Source: Kitasatospora sp040298565 (GTDB taxonomy: Bacteria; Actinomycetota; Actinomycetes; Streptomycetales; Streptomycetaceae). Taken from it: a stretch of DNA of 16,933 nucleotides. Below the pieces are notes generated by a model. The model ran no database searches and had not been told where the DNA came from. It saw only the letters and a program-made list of their open reading frames with translations. This document shows positions 1 to 6,103 of the stretch, one piece after another (the stretch's first letter is position 1; each line of letters starts with the position of its first letter). A program made the position numbers and the translations under genes. Location: NCBI RefSeq assembly GCF_040298565.1, contig NZ_JBEPAK010000153.1, positions 1 through 16,933 on the forward strand. The letters are read 5' to 3'.

Positions 1-26
1 CTCTCCCCCCCTGCCCCCGCCCCCCG

Positions 27-60
27 CGGGGGCGCACCGCGTTCGCGCGGTGCGCCCCCG
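27..60 (-). terminator. Perfect 15-bp hairpin, terminator of the peptidase gene
   Basis: Arms 27-41 and 46-60 are perfectly complementary (15 bp, almost all G-C) around the 4-nt loop TTCG (plus strand). The hairpin sits 42 bp past the peptidase stop. On the minus strand it is followed by a G-rich run rather than a U tract, as is common for actinobacterial terminators. It could also stop transcription entering from the left. The right arm is duplicated at 76-104, so an alternative pairing is possible. Confidence 0.7.
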
Positions 61-104
61 TCCCGTTTGCGCTCAGCGGTGCGCCCCCGTCCCGTTCCCG
101 CTCA
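47..104. repeat. 29-bp tandem duplication including the peptidase stop codon
   Basis: Copy 1 (47-75) and copy 2 (76-104) differ at only two or three bases near their ends. Both begin GCGGTGCGCCCCCGTCCCGTT and both end in GCTCA. The last three bases of copy 2 (102-104) are the stop codon of the peptidase gene, and copy 1 includes the outer arm of the terminator hairpin. The simplest reading is a slippage or duplication event at the gene end that copied the stop codon and half of the terminator. Confidence 0.8.
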
Positions 105-1706
105 GTCGGAGGGGCAGCGGGCGCCGGCATCCGGCATCCGGCCGTCCACCAGGAAGGCGGTCACGGCGTCGCGCACGCAGCCGCTCTTGTCGTACGCGGT
201 GTGCCCGTCGCCGTCCCGGGTGAGCAGCACGCCGTGCGGCAGACCGGCCGCCAGCCGCTGCGCCCACGAGTAGGGGGTGACCGGGTCGCCGGTGGAGCCG
301 ATCACCAGGATCGGGGCGCTGCCGGGCGCGGTCACGGTGTGCGGCTGCTCGGGCGAACGGTACGGCCAGGGGCGGCAGTCCGGGAGGAACAGCGTGGCCG
401 CCGGGTCGTGCCGGGTGGTCAGGGGCGCCTTGGCGGCGAGCTCGGCGAGGGTCTCCGCCACCTCCCGCGCGGTGGGTGCCATCGGGGCGTCCGCGCAGTG
501 GATGGCCGCGAAGGCGTCCGCCGCGGTCACGTAGTTCCCCTCCTCCGTACGGCCGTTGGCGCCGTCGGCGAGCTTGAGCAGGTCGTCGGCGGCACCGTGG
601 GCGAGGGCCGGCTCCAGGGCGCCGCGCAGTCGCTGCCAGGAGCGGCCGCCGTCGCTCAGCACGTCGAGGACGCCGGCCCAGCCGAGCGCGGCGGTGAGGG
701 TGCGGCCGTCGGAGGCGGTCAGCGGGTGGTCCTTGAGGCCGTCGAGGAAGTCGGCGAGCCGGTTCGGGGCGGTGGCCGGGTCGTCGCCGAACGGGCACCG
801 GTCCGCGTCGGTCCCGGCACCGGCACCGGCGGCCGCATCGGCAGCGGCGGCGGCGCAGTCGGTGGCGAAGGCCCGGAACTCGGCCTCCATGGCGACGGCC
901 TGTTCGCCGTTGAGGCGCAGCAGGTCGGTGCTGCGCTCGACGGCGCCGTCGAGGACGAGCCGGCCGGTGCGGTCGGGGAACTCCTCGGCGTAGAGGGCGC
1001 CGAGGTAGGTGCCGTAGGAGAGGCCGAGGAAGTCGAGCTTGCGCTCGCCGAGGGCGCCGCGCAGCACGTCCATGTCGCGGGCGCTGTCGCGGGTGCCGAG
1101 GTGCGGCAGGAGGTCGGCGTAGCGGGCAGCGCAGGCGTCGGCGAGGGTGCGGCCGTGCTCGTAGGCCGGGTCGTCGGTGCGCGTCCACTCGTCGCGGGTG
1201 CGGTCGTCCAGGCAGTGCACGGGGGTGGTGTCGCCGGCGCCGCGCGGGTCGAAGCCGACCAGGTCGTAGCGGTCGTGCAGGGCGGCGAAGCCCCTCCAGC
1301 GCCAGCGGGCCATGCCGACGCCGGAGCCGCCGGGGCCGCCGGGGTTGAGCAGCAGGGAGCCGATCCGCCCGCCGGGGTCGGCAGCGGGGACCCGGGCGAC
1401 CGCGACCTCGACGGTGCGGCCGCCGGGGTCGGCGTAGTCCAGCGGGACCTTGAGGCGGGCGCACTGCACGACGGGCTCGTCCTGGTCGGCGTCGCCCTGG
1501 TCGGGGCAGGGGGCCCAGTCGATCCGCTGGTCGTAGAAGCCCTCCAGGGCCGGGGAGGTGCCCGCGGCGACCCGCTCGGCGAGCGGCGGGCGGCTCGCCG
1601 GGGCGACCGGCGCGCGCTGGCCGGCCGGGGCGCTGCAGCCGGCCGGGAGGGCGAGCAGGAGGGCGGCGAGCGCGGGCAGGGCGCGCCGCGGGAGGCGGAG
1701 GGTCAT
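102..1706 (-). CDS. Secreted tripeptidyl aminopeptidase-like alpha/beta hydrolase (S33 family)
   Basis: This 534-residue protein is an extracytoplasmic serine hydrolase, probably removing short peptides from the N-termini of proteins outside the membrane, as the Streptomyces Tap/SlpD/SlpE family does. Residues 1-24 form a signal peptide (Arg-rich start, Leu/Ala core) ending in LPAGC, which resembles a lipobox but has Pro at -3, so it may be a lipoprotein or a freely secreted enzyme. The oxyanion-hole segment NPGGPGGSG is at 121-129, the nucleophile elbow GLSYG at 228-232 (Ser230), the acid in GDPVTP (Asp474) and the base in GHTAY (His502). The C-terminal part matches the TAP-like domain. The ATG at 1706 is preferred over a GTG-type start 21 codons upstream because it begins directly with the signal peptide. 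It follows moaA on the same strand after a 197-bp repeat-rich gap, so it is probably transcribed separately. The substrate is not determined by sequence. Confidence 0.9.
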   Translation of the reverse strand: MTLRLPRRALPALAALLLALPAGCSAPAGQRAPVAPASRPPLAERVAAGTSPALEGFYDQRIDWAPCPDQGDADQDEPVVQCARLKVPLDYADPGGRTVEVAVARVPAADPGGRIGSLLLNPGGPGGSGVGMARWRWRGFAALHDRYDLVGFDPRGAGDTTPVHCLDDRTRDEWTRTDDPAYEHGRTLADACAARYADLLPHLGTRDSARDMDVLRGALGERKLDFLGLSYGTYLGALYAEEFPDRTGRLVLDGAVERSTDLLRLNGEQAVAMEAEFRAFATDCAAAAADAAAGAGAGTDADRCPFGDDPATAPNRLADFLDGLKDHPLTASDGRTLTAALGWAGVLDVLSDGGRSWQRLRGALEPALAHGAADDLLKLADGANGRTEEGNYVTAADAFAAIHCADAPMAPTAREVAETLAELAAKAPLTTRHDPAATLFLPDCRPWPYRSPEQPHTVTAPGSAPILVIGSTGDPVTPYSWAQRLAAGLPHGVLLTRDGDGHTAYDKSGCVRDAVTAFLVDGRMPDAGARCPSD

Positions 1707-1794
1707 CGGGGCCACCGCCCACGAATACCACCCGGATACCACCCGTGCCGCACCCGGGGCGCACCGCACCCGGCGCCGAACGCCGAGCGCCGGT

Positions 1795-1912
1795 CGTCAG
1801 CCACCGGTCGACGGGCGTCAGCCGTCAGGCCGTCGGACGCGAGGCCCGCGGACGTCAACCACCGGCCGTCAGCCGTCAACCTTCGGACGTCAACCTTCGG
1901 ACGTCAGCCGCC
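1795..1912. repeat. Short degenerate repeat array (GGYTGACG units) after moaA
   Basis: Between moaA and the peptidase gene, the minus strand carries about nine copies of GGCTGACG/GGTTGACG with variable spacers. Two adjacent ones form an exact 14-bp tandem unit (GGTTGACGTCCGAA, near 1875-1903). The moaA stop codon (1904-1906) lies in the first unit. The rest of the gap (1707-1794) holds a direct repeat of GGATACCACCC (1723-1744). No known factor site was recognised. Confidence 0.65.
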
Positions 1913-2914
1913 GATCGCGGACATCGGGCGCTCCGGCCGGACGAAGTCGGCGCTGTTGACGGCGTGTCCGGGGCCCTTGCCGGCCACCGAGAGCCGCCAG
2001 GCCGCCTCGATCCGGTCGTCGTCCGCGCCGCCGCGCAGCAGGGCCCGCAGGTCCGACTCCTCGGTGGCGAACAGGCAGTTGCGCAACTGCCCGTCGGCGG
2101 TGAGCCGCACCCGGTCGCAGCCGCCGCAGAACGGCCGGGTGACGGAGGCGATCACCCCGACCACCGCCTCCGTGCCGGCGATCCGCCACTCCTCCGCCGG
2201 CGCGTTGCCGTGCCGCCCGACGGGCACCAGGTCGAAGCGCTCGCCGAGCCGCGCGAGGATCTCGTCCGCCGTCACCATCGTGTCCCGCTCCCAGGCGCCC
2301 TGGGCGTCCAACGGCATGGACTCGATGAAGCGCATCCGGTAGCCGTGCCGGACGGCGAACTCGACCAGCGGCACGATCTCGTCGTCGTTGACCCCGCGCA
2401 CCGGCACCGCGTTGATCTTCACCGGGTCCAGTCCGGCGGCCTTCGCGGCGGCGAGCCCCGCGAACACGTCGTCGATCCGGTCCCGCCGGGTGAGCGCCGC
2501 GAAGCGCTCGGGCCGGAGCGTGTCCAGACTGACGTTGACCCGCCGCAGCCCAACCTCCCGCAAGGGGACGGCGGTGCGGGCCAGGCCGATCCCGTTGGTC
2601 GTCAGCGACAGCTCCACTCCCAGCGCCGCCAGCCGCCCGATCAGCCCCACCACGCCGCGCCGCAGCAGCGGCTCGCCGCCCGTCAGCCGCACCGAGCGGA
2701 TCCCCAGCCGCTCGACGGCGATCCGCACCAGCCGCACCACCTCGTCGTCGTCCAGCACCGAGTCCCGGGTGAGCCAGTCCAGCCCCTCCGCCGGCATGCA
2801 GTAGGTGCAGCGCAGGTTGCAGCGGTCGGTCAGCGAGACCCGCAGATCGGTGTGGACCCGGCCGAAGCGGTCCACCAGCGGGCGCCGCGGCTCGGGGTGC
2901 GGTGCGGTGTTCAT
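1904..2914 (-). CDS. moaA: GTP 3',8-cyclase MoaA (molybdenum cofactor biosynthesis)
   Basis: MoaA is a cytoplasmic radical-SAM enzyme that rearranges GTP to 3',8-cyclo-7,8-dihydro-GTP, the first step of molybdopterin synthesis (completed by MoaC). The 336-residue product has the N-terminal radical-SAM cluster motif CNLRCTYC (Cys32, 36, 39), the SAM-binding GGEP (79-82), and the second 4Fe-4S cluster ligands Cys263, Cys266 and Cys280 in the typical CGGCDRVRL...NC arrangement. It ends in Gly-Gly (335-336), the C-terminal tail needed for catalysis. Length is normal for the family. The ATG at 2914 is chosen because the conserved LxDxxGR region begins soon after it; a GTG 16 codons upstream is possible. 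No other moa or moe gene is present. It diverges from a MocA/MobA-like transferase with about 140 bp between the starts. Confidence 0.97.
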   Translation of the reverse strand: MNTAPHPEPRRPLVDRFGRVHTDLRVSLTDRCNLRCTYCMPAEGLDWLTRDSVLDDDEVVRLVRIAVERLGIRSVRLTGGEPLLRRGVVGLIGRLAALGVELSLTTNGIGLARTAVPLREVGLRRVNVSLDTLRPERFAALTRRDRIDDVFAGLAAAKAAGLDPVKINAVPVRGVNDDEIVPLVEFAVRHGYRMRFIESMPLDAQGAWERDTMVTADEILARLGERFDLVPVGRHGNAPAEEWRIAGTEAVVGVIASVTRPFCGGCDRVRLTADGQLRNCLFATEESDLRALLRGGADDDRIEAAWRLSVAGKGPGHAVNSADFVRPERPMSAIGG

Positions 2915-3054
2915 CGACCCAGTACAGAGCCCGGGCGGCCCCGGGGCCAGCGGCCGAACCACCGGGGAGCACCCGCGACCTGCGCCTTCGCCTTGTGGAT
3001 TCGTACAACCCGGGGGTGCTGCGCGGCCCCGCCCCGGCGGGGCAGGCTGGGGCC

Positions 3055-3657
3055 GTGCAGAACACAGCAGCCGCCGTCCCGGCCCTCGTCCTCGCCGCCG
3101 GGGGCGGGCGCCGGCTGGGCGGGCGGCCCAAGGCGCTGATCCGGTACGCGGGCCGTCCGCTGGTGGAGCACGCGGTGGCGACCGTACGGGCCGGCGGCTG
3201 CCCGGACGTCACGGTGGTGCTCGGCGCGGACGCCGGGCGGGTGCGGGCCACCGCCCACCTGCCGGGCTGCCGGCTGGTGGCCAATCCCGACTGGGCCGAG
3301 GGCATGGGCTCCTCGCTGCGGGCCGGACTGGCCGCACTGCCGTCCGGCGCCCCGGCGGTGCTGGTGATGCTGGTGGACACCCCGGGCGTGACCCCCGCCG
3401 CGGTGGCCCGGCTGCTGGCCGCCCACCGGGCGGGCGCCGAACTGGCCGCGGCGGCCTACGGGGGGCGGCGCGGCCACCCGGTGCTGATCGGCGCCCGGCA
3501 CCTCGCCGAAGCGGCCGCGGGAGCCCGCGGCGACGCCGGGGCCCGCGCCCTGCTGGCGGCGCACGCCGGGGAGCTCGTCCTGGTCGAGTGCGCGGACGTC
3601 GCCGTCCCGGACGACCTGGACACCCCCGCCGACCTGGAACGCTGGTCCGCGCGCTGA
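3055..3657 (+). CDS. MocA/MobA-like nucleotidyltransferase
   Basis: This 200-residue protein belongs to the MobA-like NTP transferase family (Rossmann-type GT-A fold), whose members attach CMP or GMP to molybdopterin for molybdenum hydroxylases. Visible motifs are the nucleotide-binding LAAGGGRRLGGRPKAL (13-28), NPDWAEGMGSSL (77-88), the metal-binding VDTP (107-110), GHPVLI (140-145) and DLDTPADL (187-194), which together resemble MocA (cytidylyltransferase) more than MobA. The GTG at 3055 is chosen because the conserved nucleotide loop starts about 10 residues later and a G-rich run precedes it; the open frame extends upstream to 2902. Its position next to moaA supports a role in molybdenum-cofactor maturation, but no xanthine or CO dehydrogenase gene is in the window. 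Specificity for CTP versus GTP, or for another sugar phosphate, cannot be settled from sequence alone. Confidence 0.85.
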   Translation: MQNTAAAVPALVLAAGGGRRLGGRPKALIRYAGRPLVEHAVATVRAGGCPDVTVVLGADAGRVRATAHLPGCRLVANPDWAEGMGSSLRAGLAALPSGAPAVLVMLVDTPGVTPAAVARLLAAHRAGAELAAAAYGGRRGHPVLIGARHLAEAAAGARGDAGARALLAAHAGELVLVECADVAVPDDLDTPADLERWSAR

Positions 3658-3789
3658 TCACCCCCCGGGACACCGCCGAGACGCCGGCGCACATCCTCCC
3701 CACGGCGGGTGTCAGGATCGCCCTACCCGGGCACCATCCCCTGATCCACCCCTGAGGATTGCCCCATTCCGCGCCCAGAACCGGGCGTT

Positions 3790-3822
3790 TCGGGGAGCAT
3801 GGGAACCGTCCCACCTCCCCGA
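3790..3822 (+). other. Nested hairpin in the leader of the zinc-ribbon gene
   Basis: An 8-bp outer stem (3790-3797 with 3815-3822) encloses a 4-bp inner stem (GGGA 3801-3804, TCCC 3809-3812) with loop ACCG. It ends 21 bp before the ATG at 3844. A smaller stem CGCCC/GGGCG followed by TTT lies at 3772-3790 and could help terminate the preceding transferase gene. Whether this is a terminator or a 5' leader structure is unclear. Confidence 0.45.
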
Positions 3823-3843
3823 CACCGACGGACGGAGCCCGCG

Positions 3844-4704
3844 ATGGCCGGATTGCCCGACGACTTCACCGGACACGACCCCGCGCTGCCAGGGCCGGGG
3901 ACAGGTGGTGGCGCCCGGGCGATCCGCTGCCCCGCCTGCCGCCGCGAGCACCTCTACGAGCCGCCGTCGCTGCCGTGCCCGTGCGGCGCCTCGCTGAAGG
4001 TGCCGCTGCTGCGTGGCGGGGTGCCGGTGCAGGTGCGGTTCCGCTCCTGGGAGGACTCCTGGCTGAGCATGCGCTGTCCGCACTGCGGCCGCTCCGACCA
4101 GTGGCCGCAGCCCGAGTTCACCTGCAACTGCGGCGCCACCGTCCGGCTCCCGGTGGACCGCGCCACCCGGCTGGGCAGCGGCACGGCCGGCCCGCTGGCC
4201 GCTCCCGGTGCGCCGACCACCCGCCCGCACCCGGCGCACCCGATGAGCGCCCCGGTGCCGACCCCGCCCGCGCCGCCCGGCGGGTCCGCCGGACGCCCCC
4301 GACCGTTCCGCCACCGCGCGCCGTTCCGCCCCCACCCGGTGCGGACCTCGCAGGACGCGGTGTTCACCGCCGCCCGCTACCTGGAGTGGCTGGGCTTCGA
4401 CGACCTGGAGCTGACGGAGGCCCAGGAACGCGACGGGGTCACCCTGCTGGGCAGCCGGATGGTCGCCCAGGTCGACACCTGGACGGAGCCGGCCGATGTG
4501 AAGTCCGTCGAGTGCCTGTGGCTGCAGACCCTGCACGCCGAGGAGATGGCCGCCGCCATGTTCACCCTGGCGGGTTACTCGCACCAGGCCACCGTGCGCG
4601 GGGAACAGCTGCTGGTCGCCCTGTTCAGCCTCGACCTGGCCGGCGTCCCGCAGCCCGCCAACGGCGCCGCGGAGGCCCTGATGGAGACCGGCTGGACCTC
4701 CTGA
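3844..4704 (+). CDS. Zinc-ribbon protein with a degenerate Mrr-like nuclease-fold domain
   Basis: The function of this 286-residue protein is unknown. Two zinc ribbons are visible: Cys29/Cys32 with Cys45/Cys47, and Cys78/Cys81 with Cys94/Cys96, each a CxxC plus CxC pair. A Pro/Ala/Arg-rich linker spans about 105-165. Residues 168-265 follow the pattern of Mrr-type restriction endonuclease domains: helix AARYLEWLGF, then RDGV (Asp197), the strand MVAQVD, then a helix and strand ending LVALFSLDL. In active Mrr enzymes the QxK motif supplies the catalytic lysine; here it reads QVD (209-211), so DNA cleavage is doubtful. The ATG at 3844 has GGAG at 3834-3837, 6 bp away, and is preferred over the upstream ATG at 3799. 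It may bind nucleic acid without cutting, which is inference. The gene appears monocistronic. Confidence 0.8.
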   Translation: MAGLPDDFTGHDPALPGPGTGGGARAIRCPACRREHLYEPPSLPCPCGASLKVPLLRGGVPVQVRFRSWEDSWLSMRCPHCGRSDQWPQPEFTCNCGATVRLPVDRATRLGSGTAGPLAAPGAPTTRPHPAHPMSAPVPTPPAPPGGSAGRPRPFRHRAPFRPHPVRTSQDAVFTAARYLEWLGFDDLELTEAQERDGVTLLGSRMVAQVDTWTEPADVKSVECLWLQTLHAEEMAAAMFTLAGYSHQATVRGEQLLVALFSLDLAGVPQPANGAAEALMETGWTS

Positions 4705-4744
4705 CCCGCCCGCGGGATCGCCTCCCGACCCGCCTGCGGGCCCG
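4697..4744. repeat. 24-bp tandem duplication at the zinc-ribbon gene stop codon
   Basis: Copy 1 (4697-4720) contains the stop codon TGA at 4702-4704; copy 2 (4721-4744) matches it at about 20 of 24 positions. Further degenerate CCGCCTCCGGGCC-like units follow to about 4785. It resembles the stop-anchored duplications elsewhere in this window. Confidence 0.65.
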
Positions 4745-5087
4745 CCTCCGGGCCCGTCCCGTGGCCCGCCCCCGCCCCGTGGAACGCCCCTGCCTCCTGA
4801 CGCCCCGGCCGCCTCGGCGTCCGTCCGCGGGCCGCATGGCGGGCGGCTCCGGGAACGGCTGCGGGCGGCCCGCGGACCGCCCGGGGGTGCCGAGCCGTTC
4901 CACTAGATCATTTCCCCGGGAAAAGCAACAACCTCCGCTCGTGATCTGGTGCACAAGCTCACCCCCGTGTTGAATTGCCGCCACAGCGCGGGCCGTCCGC
5001 CCTGCCGTCACCATGCGAACGACCGTGGCGGCGGGGCCCCACGGCCGGCCCGCGCCCATGCCGGATGGCGCACACAAGGAGGTGGCG
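4705..5087. promoter_or_regulatory. 383-bp gap with a terminator-like hairpin and palindromes upstream of the TPR gene
   Basis: After the repeats, a perfect 13-bp stem (4823-4835 with 4865-4877, 29-nt loop) is a candidate terminator for the zinc-ribbon gene. Closer to the next gene is a less GC-rich stretch with the palindrome TTTCCCCGGGAAA (4911-4923), nested inside AGATCA (4905-4910) and TGATCT (4942-4947). This is a possible operator or promoter area. No clear -35/-10 pair was recognised, and I see no gene here. Confidence 0.4.
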
Positions 5088-5942
5088 TTGTCGGAGCACG
5101 GATGGGGCCCGGGCGATCCGGACGGGCGGGGGCGGGCGGCGACAGGGGAACCGGGCGACACCGTGTGGCGGTTACGCTCCCGGGGCTGCTGGCAGGAGGC
5201 CGCCGAACTGCTGCGCCCGAGCGCCGAACACGACCCCGCGGCCGCCCTCGCGCGGGCCGAACTCCTCATCGAGCAGTGCCTGTTCACCGCCGCCCACTGG
5301 ACCCAGGCGGAGCAGGCGCTACGACTGGCCGAGGCGCTCGCCCAGGGCACCGAGCAACGGGCGGCCGCGGCCTGCGCCCGCGGCTTCCTGGCGTACCTGG
5401 CCAGCGTGCTCGGCCTCCGCGACCGGCTGGACGAGGCGCAGGCCGCGCTCGGCCGCACCTCGGCGCTGCTGCCGCCGGACGCGCCGGGCCGCCCGCTGCT
5501 GGACTTCCGGCGCGGACTCATCGCCGAGAACCTGCTGCGCGACCGCGGCGCCGCCTGGATCGCCTACCGCCGGGCGCACGAGGGTGCGGGGGAGCGCGGG
5601 GACGAACTGCTGCGCTCCTACACCTGGCGGCACCTGGCGGCGCTGGCGCTCTCGCGCGGGGAGCGCGGGAACGCCAGGGAGGGGTTCGACGCCTCCCTGC
5701 GGCTGCGCGAGCAACTCGGCTTCACGGTGGGGGTGGCGCCGGCGCTCGCGGCGCTCGCCGAGGTGTCCGAGCCTGCCGAGGCCGCCCGGCTGCGGGCCGA
5801 GGCCGCCCGACTGGTCCACGCCCTGGGCGGGGTGCCGGTCTGGCTCGCGCGCCAACTGGGCACCACCCAGGGCGCCGTTCCGACGCCGGCGCCTCCCCCG
5901 ACCGGACGCATCGCCGACGAGACCTGGGGCGCCATCAGCTAA
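5088..5942 (+). CDS. TPR-like helical repeat protein
   Basis: This 284-residue, mostly alpha-helical, Ala/Leu/Arg/Glu-rich protein has no signal peptide or membrane segment. Helix pairs such as 34-65, 69-108, 111-127, 140-168, 175-207 and 214-247 look like tetratricopeptide-type repeats, including AREGFDASLRLREQLG, as in Streptomyces regulators and scaffolds. The C-terminus is a Pro/Thr-rich tail. Such proteins usually mediate protein contacts; the partner is unknown. The TTG at 5088 is chosen because a near-perfect AAGGAGG (5076-5082) lies 5 bp upstream; an earlier ATG at 5013 lacks a comparable site. Its stop codon (5940-5942) overlaps an iron box controlling the next gene, so it is probably not co-regulated with it, though read-through is possible. 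It lacks a recognisable DNA-binding or ATPase domain. Confidence 0.75.
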   Translation: MSEHGWGPGDPDGRGRAATGEPGDTVWRLRSRGCWQEAAELLRPSAEHDPAAALARAELLIEQCLFTAAHWTQAEQALRLAEALAQGTEQRAAAACARGFLAYLASVLGLRDRLDEAQAALGRTSALLPPDAPGRPLLDFRRGLIAENLLRDRGAAWIAYRRAHEGAGERGDELLRSYTWRHLAALALSRGERGNAREGFDASLRLREQLGFTVGVAPALAALAEVSEPAEAARLRAEAARLVHALGGVPVWLARQLGTTQGAVPTPAPPPTGRIADETWGAIS

Positions 5943-5958
5943 GGTGAGGCTAACCTGT
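5940..5958 (+). promoter_or_regulatory. Iron box (DmdR/DtxR/IdeR-type operator)
   Basis: The sequence TAAGGTGAGGCTAACCTGT matches the reverse complement of the actinobacterial iron-box consensus TTAGGTTAGGCTCACCTAA at 15 of 19 positions, with the core AGGTGAGNCTAACCT intact. It starts on the stop codon of the TPR gene and lies about 146 bp upstream of the FhuF-like reductase start. Known DmdR1/IdeR regulators bind such boxes with Fe(II) and repress siderophore genes, so the reductase should be induced by iron limitation. Confidence 0.87.
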
Positions 5959-6048
5959 CCGGAGTGAGCAGTGCCCCGGACAGGTCGCCTTGCCGTTCCC
6001 CGGGCACCGCCCTGCCCCGGTCCGGCCGGGCCCGGCCGCCGTACGCCG

Positions 6049-6082
6049 CCGGGCCCGCCGGTGCACCGCCCGGCGGGCCCGG
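6049..6082 (+). other. Perfect 13-bp hairpin in the leader of the FhuF-like gene
   Basis: Arms 6049-6061 and 6070-6082 are perfectly complementary with an 8-nt loop (TGCACCGC); a G-U pair can extend the base. The stem ends 21 bp before the ATG at 6104 and just before the G-rich ribosome-binding region. There is no U tract. It may be a 5' leader structure affecting translation, an attenuator, or a terminator for the TPR transcript. Confidence 0.6.
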
Positions 6083-6103
6083 TCGACCCGATGGGGGCCG
6101 CCC

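Noticed and set aside
1795..1912. CRISPR-like array
   Set aside because: Units are only about 8 bp with irregular spacers, and there are no cas genes.
201..2342. Long plus-strand open frame opposite the peptidase and moaA
   Set aside because: It crosses two real genes and their gap, with no recognisable domain.
2988..3010. Promoter for the MocA-like gene (TACAAC as -10)
   Set aside because: No acceptable -35 at 16-19 bp, and TTGT...ACAA is too short to call an operator.
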